From: Anaeramoeba flamelloides
Lineage: Eukaryota > Metamonada > Anaeramoebidae
Length of the DNA stretch: 64,000 nucleotides
Direction: 5' to 3'
Assembly (NCBI GenBank): GCA_027625915.1
Contig: JANTQA010000070.1
Span: 7,817,001-7,881,000, forward strand
Positions 11,576 through 22,547 of the stretch are shown in pieces. The first letter of the stretch is position 1; the number at the start of each line of letters is the position of its first letter. The notes under the pieces were generated by a model that did no database searches, was not told the DNA's origin, and saw nothing but the letters and a program-made list of their open reading frames with translations. Both the position numbers and the translations under genes were made by a program.

Positions 11576-12947
11576 TTAAAATATTCTAGAGTTTAAAAAA
11601 ATATTGTATCGATCTTTGAGGATAAACTCGAAAGAAGGAGATACAAGAGGTAAATAAAATTGATTTTTTTTTTAGCTTGTTTTGTTTTCTTTGAAAAGTT
11701 TTTAAATGTTTTTGGTTGATTAAAGGTTTTATTTATTTAATTTCTTTAAAATCCCAAAAAAAAAAGAATATTTGTATTATTATTTCTTTCTTTAAACATT
11801 CATTCTCTTCAAACATTTTTTTTTCTATTTCAAATAAGAAAATTCAGTTCTCACAGAGATAATAACAATTGGATAGTTGTTTATCTTTGAGTGGTTTTTT
11901 TTTTTTTTTTGATGTATCTTCTTGAATATCTGAGTTGACTTGATTATTGGTTGGTTTATAAATTTCATAAATCTTATTAAATGATACATTTTCTTTTAAA
12001 AATAAACCAAATAACTAACATTTAAAATTTAAATAGAAATTGGATTAAATTTAAAAAATAATTCCAAGTAGGACTGGAAACAAAGATTCACAGAAATTCA
12101 AACAAAGATAATTTGTGTTAAATTTACTTCTAAATCTCTTGGTTTTTTTCAAAAATAATTTTTAGAATTACTTTTAAGATCTTGAGATTTCTGATTTTAA
12201 TTTATAAAAATTTTGTTCTCAAATAATAATTATCTTTTTATTGAATTGTCCAATCTGGAAACGAGGGCTCATTTTTAACTGATTTCTTGTGAAATTGAAA
12301 AAATATAGTAAATCTTGATTTATTTTATGCTAATTTGTATTTACAAATCTAAAAATTTTGGAAAATTATTTTCAGATCATTTAGGTTGAAATATTTTCAA
12401 AAGATCAACTGTTTTCCTTCTCATTTTTTATAAACGTACTCAACACTTGTTTTCGATTGAGGTTTTATCATTTGCAATAATAAGAATTTAAAAAAGAGAG
12501 TTTGAAATTAAGGGTAACAAATAAATTAATTAAAAGTTGTCAAAAATAAAATATGAAGGAAACAAAACATTACAAAATTCTGGAAAGTTCATTCTACCAA
12601 ATCTGCCAATTGAAAAAATAATTCAATTAAAGACAAAAAATTTGAATCAATTACTTTTTAAAAATAGAACATAGATCAAAAGAATTACTACGACAATACG
12701 ATTTTTTAAAATTTCTTTTTTCTAATTTGATCATTTCCTTTTTAAAAATTATGATCCGGTTATGAAACTAGATCAGCATAAAAAATCAAAAATCATTTTA
12801 GAGAGTTTCTGTTTTGAGTTTTAAAAAAGTTAAGAACTTTTTAGAAAATATTTTAATTTTTTTTAATTATTTCACTTTGTGTTTTTGATCATTTTTTTTT
12901 TAATTTCCTTATTTACGACAAATTTTGAATTTTCTTAACCGTTTTTA
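11576..12947. other. DNA upstream of the RasGAP gene
   Basis: No gene recognised. If the first RasGAP exon is internal, a short 5' exon would be here, but none can be identified by protein similarity. Confidence 0.45.
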
Positions 12948-15001
12948 ATGTTAGGAATTGCAACAGAGTCTTTAAACCTTGCAAAAGGTGGAGGTAATTT
13001 TGGGTTTCAGTCGGGAGAGATCTTATTTAATATTACAAGAATCAATAAAGGGAAATTGAAAGCCCAAAAATATGATGGTACAATTGGAGAATGCCCACTG
13101 TTTTTTATTAGGTACCCAGCAAAGGTTACATATGTAAGTATCTTTTTTAAATTTCCATAATCTTGAAAAAGATTAATTGTTTTTAATAAAAAGAAAATTT
13201 CTTTTCAAGGAGAGGTTAAAAAAGACAGTTGACCCTCAAGCCTCGAAACAAACTAAAAAAAAAAAAAAAAACACCTCAAGAAATAATAGACCGAAACAAA
13301 TGAAAACATCTAAAAACTTAACCCCATTTCTCAAATCTTTCGTCTTGATTTCATCTTATTTTTAACATAATAATTTTCTTTCAAAAAAACTTTTAGAAAA
13401 CGATTGCAATTGCACAGGAAGATTATTATTCAAGAAACAAAGGGTATTTGACTTTTAAAAAGGGTGATGGTATTTATCTTGAACCTGAGACAATAACGAA
13501 CAAATATTGGCTAAGTGGTGTATACAATGGGAAAAGGGGAAAGTTTCCAAAGTACTCTGTTGAATTTGAAAGGGGGGTGATCGTGGGGAAAAGGGTCTTT
13601 TTACAAAAGGAAATTGACTACTTAACAGAGAATTTGAGTATTCACTTGACAGACAAAATCCATTTGACACAACTCTTTACCAACCTCAAGAACAGCAAAT
13701 ACTCCCAGATCCAAACAAGAAGAAAAACCATGGGTAAAAGTAATGGAAACAGCTTAAGAATATGTACAACTATAAGCACAGACATAACCAAAAAGGAGAA
13801 CCAAAAAAACAGCCCCAAAAGGAACAAGAAAAAAAAACAAAAGAAATCAAAGGCAACGAAGAGGGAAGAAAAAAAACAAAAAGAGCTTGCGTCTCGTAAA
13901 AAGAAATTCTCCAAGAAATTGAAGAAAAATGATCCAGTGTATGATTTAAAAAACCCCAAAAGAGGGATCTCAAAGGTAAAGAGATGGTTTCACCGTCGGT
14001 CTGCAACGATGACAGACCTTGAAAAATATCGAAACAAAATTGAAAAGGATTCCGAATTGCAAATGAAGGGGTTAAAAAGGCTTAATCCACAATTGGTATC
14101 CGCTGTGCTTTTGTCTAAGGATTTGCTTGTGTTGAAAAAGTTGTGTGGGGTGGACAAAAGGATCCGCGAAGGCAAAAAGCTCAGCGATTTGGTTGTGCAA
14201 CTCTTCCAACGGAAAAAGCAATTGTCATCCTTATTGGAAGTCATTGTCAACCACGAAGTTGCGAATTGTAAAAACCAACAAACTGTTTTAAGGAGTTCCA
14301 AGTTTACTGGGCTGCTTGCCTCGTCAATTGTGACAATTAGCGGTGGCGAATATTTTGTCAAGATTTCAAAAAACTTGATTGCCGCTTTGTTGAAGCACCC
14401 AAAAAACTACCAAGTCGATCCGAGGTATGTCGGGGACAAGCCGGCAAAAATTAAGAAAAACCAACAGCATCTAACAAAGGAATTAAGCAAATTTTTAAAG
14501 GCAATTTTTAATTCCCCAAAGCATTTTCCTCAGACTTTGCATCATTTATGCTTCCTCGTGAAAAATAAAGTACAAGACGAATTCCCCAACTACGACTACA
14601 AAACCACAATCGGCGCATTTATTTTTTTAAGGTACTTTTCTGCGGCCCTAACAAACCCACGGTTATTTAACGCCACAAAGAAAAAGAAATTAAGCAAAGA
14701 TGCAAAGATCGCCTTTATCCAAATCGCGAAGGTCTTGCAAATTATGGCGAACAAATCAAAGTTTGGTACACTTTCTCATTTGTCAATCTTAAATGCATTT
14801 GTAAAAGATCAAAGAAAGAAGTTAGACGATTTTGTCTGCAATATTTCAGATGAAAGTTATTTGAAAAAAAAAAATGATAATTTCCAAACAAATTTAAAAA
14901 AAAATGATCAGATCGAAAAAGAAATTGCAAGAATTATTAATATAAACATGATCTTTATCACCAAGGAATTTAATCAAGTTAAAATTTCCCTTCAGAAATA
15001 A
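12948..15001 (+). CDS. SH3-like/RasGAP-domain protein
   Basis: Two exons, 12948-13133 and 13397-15001 (263-nt phase-0 intron, TAT|GTAAGT ... TTTTAG|AAA), give 596 residues. Two short SH3-like units come first (about 1-60, FGFQSGEILFNI; about 63-120, LTFKKGDGIYL ... WLSGVYNGKRGKFP). A Lys-rich linker (about 170-260) and a RasGAP domain (about 275-560) follow. RasGAP hallmarks are visible: QQTVLRSSKFTG, whose Arg at about 361 aligns with the arginine finger, and FIFLRYFSAALTNPRLF (about 470-486), matching the FLR...PA..P motif. The protein should accelerate GTP hydrolysis by a Ras-like GTPase at the membrane. The first ATG is followed directly by TTAG|G, so 12955 could instead be the 5' end of an internal exon; the N terminus is uncertain. 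Confidence 0.85.
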
Positions 15002-15271
15002 TTAAAAGTGTTCTTAACAAGCCATAGTGCTTTAGTATTGTCCTTATGAATATATTTATTGAAAATTATTTTATTTGTAATAAAGTTTGAATATTTTACT
15101 ATTTTGTTTTGATCCTTTTTGGAAACAAAATTATCATTTTTTCATTAAAGTTAATCAAATTTTTATATATTTGCAGAAATACTTGACAATTAGATTTATG
15201 AGTAGTTTTAAATCTAAAAGTGCTTCATAAATTAATTTTTAAAAAAAGTGGTTTTTTTTTTTTTTTTTTTT

Positions 15272-15352
15272 TTTGGTTAATTGTATGTTCTGGTTCGATT
15301 TTGTTCAATAAGTAGACTAGGAATAAAATAAAAAATATACCAATTAACCAAA
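15272..15352. repeat. Short hairpin, about 80 bp
   Basis: TTTTTGGTTAATTG at the left and CAATTAACCAAAAA at the right are perfect complements around a 50-base spacer. It is preceded by a long T run. It may be a small MITE remnant. Confidence 0.45.
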
Positions 15353-15544
15353 AAATAATTTTTTTATAAAACAAAAACATTTGAAAATCCCATGGTTATT
15401 GATAAATAATAATTGATATTTGATTAAAATATAGTTGGTCATCTTTTACTTGAACTAAGTTTAGATAATAATGCAATAGTTTTTGAAAATTCTGTACCCA
15501 TCTAAATAAACTCAATTATAGAAAATAAAAAAAAACTGATTATA

Positions 15545-15815
15545 AATACAGAAGTATCCTATGTTTTACAGAATCTAAAAGAATCGAGTAAAAACTTTTT
15601 GATTTTACTTTATCCTTTTATATCCTGGAAAACCTAAAGAAAGTATCCGTCAAGTGTCTAGGTTTTCCAGAATTCAAAAAAAATAGAGAAAAATCAAAGA
15701 TTTTGCTGAAGTCTTTTAAATTCTGGAAAACTGAATGGTGGTTTGTTAAATTTCAGAAATTAAAAGAAAATTTATTAAAATTTTCTGTTTATTCCAAAAA
15801 TGAAAAAAAATCTAA
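15545..15815. repeat. FB hairpin modules (gamma, gamma, beta)
   Basis: Two gamma palindromes (15553-15632 and 15659-15732) are joined by the linker AAGTATCCGTCAAGTGTCTA. A beta palindrome follows (about 15738-15815). The linker is the complement of the CACTTGACGGATAC-type linker in the 1360-2225 array. Confidence 0.6.
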
Positions 15816-17691
15816 TTGAAACAAGCAAAAAAAAAACGAATTTTCCAATTTAAATCAATAAATAATTCTTTAATAGTCAAAATAAGTTGTATACCTATTT
15901 TAAAAAATGCCAATTAAAATTAAAATGCTTTTAAATTTTGAATTATAAAATAAATTCTTATCTGTAAATAAAAAATTTCAAATTTTTTACTATGAAATTT
16001 GGAAAACATCTTAATAGAAGCTAAAATTTTTTTTTTTTTTCAAATTAAATTGTGAAATATCTTGATAAATATTTTCTGACCTAAGATCTTTTATTAACGA
16101 ATTGTGTTCATTAAAAGTGAAATTATTAAAAACTGAAAAATTAACAAATGTTTAATTTTTTAGATCAAAATTTTTTTTATAATCGTTTACAAAATCTTAA
16201 ACCTAATATTCAAATAAATTTTGGAAGTAAATATACTTGATTTTACTTAAAGTTTAAATTATGAATTGAATATTTTCAAAATTTTCTCTTAATTTCTCAA
16301 TTTTTTAAACTTTATGGTTTTTTTATAAGAAAATTTGAATGAAAAAATTAACTTTTTTTGAGATCAACAATTTATTTATTTCTTTCATTTTTTTGATGCT
16401 ATGGTTTTTCGTTTTTTATTTTCAAGTTACCCATACCAAATGTTTCCTATCCTTCCGGTATTCGTAGGTAATAACTTGATTTTTCTCATTAATAACACTT
16501 CTTCCCAATGAAATGAGAATTCCAACTAAAGAAAAAATAGAAAAAAATAACAATATATACATTATATCCATCAGTTTTTAATCTTCAAAATTGACATTAT
16601 GATATTACTTTTTTAATTTTATTTATAATTTTTTTACCTAATAACTGTACAATAATAGAAAAGGTATTTTCTAAATGATTGCTGTTTGTAATAATTTTGT
16701 TGAATGTTATATAAATTATTATCAATTAATTTAGAATAATTTTATTGATTCCCAAATTGATTAATAATTTGATTTATTAATTTATACCATTGTTTTGAAT
16801 TATTTTTTTTTATTTTGTAAATTAGTTAATTCTTCATAAAGTCGAAAATTTGAATAAAATTAAATTAATTCTTATTTTTCTTCATTTATTTTCAACAAAA
16901 ATCTTGTTTTTTGTAAAAATTATTTTTTAAATACTTGATATTTGTTGTAATTTAATATTTAATTAACAAGGAATTCTTTAATTTTACAGTGGAACAAATA
17001 AGAACTTTTGAAGAAAATAATTTTTTTTAATTTCCGATACGGGACTTATAAAAAAAAATTTGAATTTTAAAGGAATCAAAAATGGGAAAAACGGATCTAA
17101 TTATATAAACAAGAATTTATTTCTGAAAACAACATCAAAATAAGAAGTGTTTTGTAGTAACGAGACTTTAACTTCATTTTTCAATTTTGAAGGATGGTAA
17201 AAATTAATTTGAATTTGTTAATTAATTACAGTAGGACACTTTTTTTATGGAAACTATTTCCCTCAAATTTTTTGGTTCTGTGGTTATTAAAAAAGAGATA
17301 TAAACTAAACTTGAAAAAAAATAACAAAGATGAAAAGTATTCGTTTATTATGTTCAAATATTCACAAGCAAATGGTATTCTCTTGTGAATGTAAAGATTA
17401 GTATATACCTTTCATTAAAAATCTGAAGGGTATAAGTAATGAGGTAATCAATACTTTAAAATTATTAAATCTCCACAATTATTAATCGAAAATCTTTCCT
17501 TGAAAAAACTTTTCAACCTTTTGAAATGTTGAAAGTGTTTCAAGTGATTGCAAAATTTTTGGACAAAATCTCTGAAAGCTTTGAAAATGCTCAAGGCCTT
17601 TTAAAAGTCATGATAATTATTCTAGTACTCTTTTAAGAAGAAGAATCTATTTGAACAAAAATCATTTTTTTCATTTTATTAATTTTTCAAA
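15816..17691. other. Intergenic DNA upstream of CDK11
   Basis: No gene or clear repeat seen. A 64-codon frame at 17194-17388 has no recognisable domain. Confidence 0.5.
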
Positions 17692-18794
17692 ATGATACAC
17701 TTTATAAAATGTTGCCGAAGTGTTGACAATTATACAAAAATTACAAGAATAAATGAAGGATCGTAAGTCCTAAAAAAAATCTTTCTTTAAGAAAACAAAG
17801 GAAACGCTGCGAGAATTCAACTCGGCAGCACAGCCATCCACAATATTATAAGATTTCTCTTTCTCTTTTTCTTTTTAACTTTTTTTTACAAAACTAAAGA
17901 TATGGTGTTGTTTATCTTGCACAAGATAACGAAACAAGAGAAAAAGTAGCGCTTAAAAGGATTAAACCTGATCAACGTCAAGAGGGGTTCCCTTTAACTT
18001 CGCTGCGCGAAATCAAAATCTTAATGAAATGTAAGCATGAGAATTTGCTAAACGTTAAAGAGATCGTCATTGGCGACAAATTAACCAAGGTGTATATGGT
18101 AATGGAGTATGTGGACCACGATTTGTCTGTGTTAATGAAAAACAAAACGAAAAATTGGTTGGAATCGGAAGTGAAATGCCTAATGTTACAGCTCCTACGA
18201 GGGATCAAATATCTCCACGACAATTGGATCGTCCATCGTGATATTAAAACGTCTAACCTTCTGCTGAATAATAAAGGCATTCTGAAATTGGCAGACTTTG
18301 GGATGGCGCGTGAATATGGCGATCCCATCAAGCAATACACCCCCTTAGTGGTTACACTTTGGTACCGTGCGCCCGAGCTTCTCCTTGGTGCGAAAACGTA
18401 TGGCCCAGAAATCGACATGTGGAGTGTAGGCTGTGTGTTTGCAGAGTTGCTCAATAAGGAACCGCTCTTCCCGGGAAACGGCGAGCTTGATCAACTCGAC
18501 AAAATCTTTCGTTTGCTCGGCACAGCAAATGAAAAAATTTGGCCTGGGTTTAATGATTTGCCAATGGTCAAAAAAGTTAATTTCAAGCCTTACCTTTACA
18601 ACAACTTAAAACAACCTTTCCAATACCTTTCCACAAACGGGTTTGATCTCCTGAATGGCTTATTGACCTATGACCCGAAAAAAAGATTCACGGCCGAGGA
18701 AGCGCTCGAACACCCCTATTTTAAAGAAAAGCCGCTTCCAAAGCAACCAAGGGACATGCCTTTTTTTGCGCCAACAAATAAAGGTGATTTTTAA
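17692..18794 (+). CDS. CDK11: CDK11/PITSLRE-type cyclin-dependent kinase
   Basis: Exons 17692-17762 and 17900-18794 (137-nt phase-2 intron, GGATC|GTAAGT ... CTAAAG|A) encode 321 residues, almost only kinase domain. Exon 1 contributes KCCRSVDNYTKITRINEG, close to the CDK11 start GCRSVEEFQ; the Gly-rich loop is NEGSYG, with the first Gly missing as in metazoan CDK11. Lys43 (VALKR) and PLTSLRE at 55-61, the cyclin-contact helix, follow. HRD Asp is at 138, DFG at 156 and the activation loop is YTPLVVTLWYRAPE. The C terminus (PLPKQPRDMPFF) also follows CDK11. The family acts in transcription and splicing and in mitosis. The long N-terminal region of animal CDK11 is absent. ATG 17692 is the only ATG in this frame near the fold. 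Confidence 0.93.
17806..17829 (+). other. GC-rich hairpin in the CDK11 intron
   Basis: GCTGCGAG and CTCGGCAGC pair with one bulge around a 7-base loop, inside an otherwise AT-rich 137-nt intron. The function is unknown. Confidence 0.35.
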
Positions 18795-19047
18795 TGATTA
18801 TTAACATCTTTACGCTTTATGCTTTATTCTTTATTTTTTTTTACTCTTCTTCTTTATTCTTTTTCTTTATTTTTTGTTTGTTTATTTATTACAAGAATTT
18901 TAAATTTAAAATGGAAATAAAAAATTCAAATGATTGAATAAATAAATTTCACCAAGAAAAAAAAAATATCCCCAATTTGAATATTTTCATTTGAATAAAA
19001 AATTGAAATTATTTGAATAAACCATTTACAATAAATTTTTTATTAAT

Positions 19048-19135
19048 AATCATTTCTATTCTTATTCTTATTCTCATTCCTATTCCTATTCCTATTCTGA
19101 TTCTGATTATGATTATGATTCTTCTTTTTATTATT
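19048..19135 (+). repeat. Hexanucleotide-like tandem tract (TATTCT/C)
   Basis: Runs of CTATTC, TTATTC, TGATTC and TGATTA units follow one another, a degenerate simple repeat downstream of CDK11. Confidence 0.6.
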
Positions 19136-19465
19136 ATCCTGGGTTTTATAATTTAAATAAGTTGTTAAAAAGCTATCACCATTTTTTTCCAAAATTAATA
19201 GATCTTTTTAGTTAAAAAATTCAGAAAAAAATTTAAAATTTGAAAACAAACTGTAATTAATAATCAAAAAATTGAGTTATTCAACTTCAAATTTAAAAAA
19301 TATTTTCTTTATAATAGTTAATAAAGCAAAATATCTTTGTCTTGAATTTTTGGGTAATACAGGTTTTTGCAATTTTGATTGGATAACATTCCAGTTGATT
19401 TAAGTTTTTTATTTAAGGTTTCATTTTCCCTATTCATTGGCTAGTTTCAAATAAGTTTGATAAAT

Positions 19466-19666
19466 TACAGTCAGTTTCACTTTTAAGGCACAAACTTTCA
19501 ACGAAATTTAAGGCACAAAAAAAATCTCAAATTAAGGCACAAAATTCAAATTCTAGTAAAAATAAATTGTAAAAAAATAAATTCCAAATTATGTGCTTTA
19601 ATTTGAGATTTTTTTGTGCCTTAAATTTCGTTGAAAGTTTGTGCCTTAAAAGTGAAACTGACTGTA
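19466..19666. mobile_element. M1 palindromic MITE, copy 1
   Basis: A 201-bp near-perfect palindrome flanked by TA. The ends are CAGTCAGTTTCACTTTTAAG and its complement. Each arm carries three copies of TTAAGGCACAAA. TA plus CAGT ends suggest mobilisation by a Tc1/mariner-type transposase. Confidence 0.85.
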
Positions 19667-20140
19667 GTTAAATCATCAAACAACATTATTTTTGTTTTTC
19701 ATTGTTCTCTCAAAAGCTTTTAATCATTTTAATTGACTATTTTTTTTTTTAAAAAAGTGTTTGAAAAGTGGAAATTTTAATTTTATTAAAACGTTATGAA
19801 ATTTTGGAAAATTTATTTTATTTATGTTGTTTTTTTGGACTTTAATATCACCAAAGAATCGATTTTCAGTGGCAATACTGTTAAGTTGAACTTTGGAGGG
19901 GGTCGATTTGACTCCCCCAAAGAATCCAATTTTTTCGGTATTTGTTCAGTATTTTTTTTTTGATTTTTTTTTTGATTTTTTTTTGAAAAATAAAGCATAA
20001 AAATTATAAAACTAAAAGTATAAAAGTACAAAAAAATGAAAATATATATGATTTTTATTTTTCTAATTGTTTTCCTTTTCTTGAAAATTTTATTTTTTTT
20101 TATACTCATTAGGACAGAAATTTATTTTATTTTTTTTTGA
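19667..20140. other. Spacer between M1 copies 1 and 2
   Basis: AT-rich. A G-rich patch (GGAGGGGGTCGATTTGACTC at about 19896-19915) and two CCAAAGAATC boxes are seen. No anoctamin exon could be recognised here. Confidence 0.4.
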
Positions 20141-20342
20141 TACAGTCAGTTTCACTTTTAAGGCACAAACTTTCAACGAAATTTAAGGCACAAAAAAAAT
20201 CTCAAATTAAGGCACAAAATTCAAATTCTAGTAAAAATAAATTGTAAAAAAAAAAATTCCAAATTTTGTGCCTTAATTTGAGATTTTTATTGTGCCTTAA
20301 ATTTCGTTGAAAGTTTGTGCCTTAAAAGTGAAACTGACTGTA
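20141..20342. mobile_element. M1 palindromic MITE, copy 2
   Basis: 202 bp with the same TA-flanked ends, arms and triple TTAAGGCACAAA motifs as copy 1. It differs by only a handful of bases, mostly in the central A run. Confidence 0.85.
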
Positions 20343-20795
20343 AATAATTTCAAAAAGTAAATCTCAACAATAAAAATGAGTTCCAAATCCCGGTGTCTAT
20401 TGAAAATTTAATTTAAAATAGAAAATTACGTTTTTTAAAAATGTTACACGATTTTACAATCTTACTCTTCCCTGAGTTCCGTTTTATCCATTAGAATTCG
20501 AAATTGAAATGGTTGTTTTCCAAAATATTATTCCAAAAAAAAAAATAAATATCTTCTTATTTTTCGAAAAAATGTAGTATTTCAAATCATTTACATTTTT
20601 TAAAACAAATCTCTTTTAGATAAATCTTTTATTTTCAAAAATATGAGTACCTAAACTTTTTTAACCTCTTTAAATTCAAATTTCAATATGTAATCTTCAT
20701 TCAATTACAAATTTATAGATTTTTAATAAATATTTACAAAATTAGCAAATATTCTTCCAGTTTATTCTCTTTGAATTTTTTTTTTCTATTTAGTT
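20343..20795. other. Spacer between M1 copies 2 and 3
   Basis: Nothing certain. The patch around 20446-20500 is richer in GC than its surroundings, but no frame gives a recognisable anoctamin segment. Confidence 0.4.
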
Positions 20796-20990
20796 TACAG
20801 TCAGTTTCACTTTTAAGGCACAAACTTTCAACGAAATTTAAGGCACAAAAAAATCTCAAATTAAAGCACAAAATTCAAATTCTAGTAAAATAATTTGTGA
20901 ATAATAAAATTCTAAAAAATTGTGCTTTAATTTGAGATTTTTTTGTGCCTTAAATTTCGTTGAAAGTTTGTGCCTTAAAAGTGAAACTGA

Positions 20991-20995
<5 letters not shown>
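20796..20995. mobile_element. M1 palindromic MITE, copy 3
   Basis: 200 bp with the same structure. Its right-hand TA is expanded into a (TA)n tract reaching about 21026, a microsatellite grown from the target site. Confidence 0.85.
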
Positions 20996-21028
<33 letters not shown>

Positions 21029-21118
21029 TTATTTTTTATTACTAATAATTGTTTATTTACTATTTGAAATTTAATTTTCAAAACTTGTCATAAAAAAAAA
21101 TCACAAATAAATAAATAG

Positions 21119-22547
21119 ATTATTTTGGAGAAAAAATAGGATTCTATTTTGCATTTTTAAAAATCTACTTTTACTTTTTAGGTGTCTTGTCGGTTATTGG
21201 TACAGTCAGTTTCACTTTTAAGGCACAAACTTTCAACGAAATTTAAGGCACAAAAAAAAATTCAAATTAAGGCACAAAATTTTCTCTTCTAGTAAAAATA
21301 AATTGCAAAAATTAAAAATTCCAAATTTTGTGCCTTAATTTGTAATTTTTTTGTGCCTTAAATTTCGTTGAAAGTTTGTGCCTTAAAAGTGAAACTGACT
21401 GTATTCTTTTCACAATTTTAGAGAAATACTTGAAAGAAAAGCATGGTATTTTAGGATTAATAAATACCATTATTATTTCTGTTTGGATAACAATTTTCAT
21501 TAAATATTGGAAAAGGGCATCTGTTCGAATTTCACTTCATTGGGATATGCTTGACTTTGAAGAGGATGAATTTGTGAGGCCCGAATTTAAAGGGGTCAAT
21601 AGGATCTCTCCTATTACAAACAAGACGGAATTATATTACTCGCCACAAACAAGGAAACTGAAATATGTTGTAATCTTTGGATTCACCATCCTAAAGATGT
21701 GTGCCACAGCTGGCGCCTCTGTTGGGCTCACATATGAAAAATTATTTCGGGGTAAAACAGAATTTATCGATTATATCATTAAAAATATGGTGGGAGTAAT
21801 GCGCCATTCCTTTACACACTATGGACAGGTATTGCACTTGGTGCAGTTATTTTCATGCTCAGTGCCATCTTTAAAAAGTTTGGACACAAGCTGTCAGAGT
21901 GGGAAAACCATAAATACGATTCTGATTTTGAAAATTCCTTGGTTGAAAAAAAAATTGCTGTCAAAATGGCCAAAAGAAAGAGAAAGCAATTTAAGCGCGA
22001 AGGAAACATTGTCGAGAAATTACAAAGAGTGGAAAAGGGGGCCAAATTTGCTCCTTATGACAGCACAGTTGAGGATTATCTTGAAATGTTTATCCAGATG
22101 GGATTCGCAACATTCCTCGTAATGGCCTACCCTTGCGGTCCATTAGCTCCTCTTTTAGCCTTTGTAAATAATTGATTTGAAATTAGAACAGATGCAATTA
22201 AATTACGTTCAATGAAAAGACCAGAACCTAGAGGTGCTGACGGAATCGGCCAATGGCTTGAAATTTTGAAATTCGTTTCAGTTCTTGTCATTTTAAATAA
22301 CATCCTCATGATGGCTTTCTCTTATCGAGTCTTTGTCCTTGGTAATACAACAATTGAATCATATTCTTCCAAATTACTGTTCCTCGTCATTTTAGAACAT
22401 AGCATACTTTTTATTAAATTCATTGTCCATCAAGTGGTACCAGATATCCCTCATGATGTTAAAATTGAAATTGAAAAACAAAAATATATGAGTATTCATA
22501 AAGATGACGTAGAGAAAGATGATACTGAATCAAGTGAATTTGATTAA
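21119..22547 (+). pseudogene. Anoctamin/TMEM16-like gene, 5' partial and decayed
   Basis: An exon starting at about 21119 (after AAATAG) reads YFGEKIGFYFAFLKIYFYFL, the start of anoctamin TM1. A 201-bp M1 MITE (21201-21401 plus TA) then splits codon GGT. After it, the frame reads through WITIFIKYWKR, HWDMLDFEED and RPEFKG, all anoctamin signatures. Near 21781-21786 the frame shifts at an A run; downstream KKFGHKLSEWENH is in the next frame. The segment that should hold the next membrane spans is missing: EFENSL-like sequence passes straight to DYLEMFIQMGF. A TGA at 22173-22175 interrupts NN-FEIR. The end, LEILKFVSVLVILNN ... stop 22545-22547, is well conserved. The family comprises Ca2+-activated lipid scramblases and chloride channels. 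Earlier exons were not found. Single-base problems could be assembly errors; the missing spans could not. Confidence 0.8.
21201..21403. mobile_element. M1 palindromic MITE, copy 4, inside anoctamin exon
   Basis: 203 bp including both TA target copies. Removing 201 bases (element plus one TA) restores GGT ATT CTT TTC ACA in the anoctamin frame. The G before the first TA creates GTACAG, a possible donor; the right end supplies CTGAC, followed by TTCTTTTCACAATTTTAG, a possible acceptor. Confidence 0.85.

Noticed and set aside
13642-14361. Long minus-strand frames under the RasGAP gene
   Set aside because: Phe/Leu/Ser-rich complements of the Lys-rich exon; no domain.
19822-20109. Minus-strand frame of 95 codons between M1 copies
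   Set aside because: Low-complexity Lys/Phe/Ile content from A/T runs; no similarity.
20446-20500. Candidate upstream anoctamin exon between M1 copies 2 and 3
   Set aside because: Slightly GC-richer, but no frame gives an anoctamin motif and splice sites do not fit.
22173-22175. TGA as a reassigned sense codon
   Set aside because: No other gene in the window contains an in-frame TGA and Trp is encoded by TGG; a decayed gene or sequence error is simpler.
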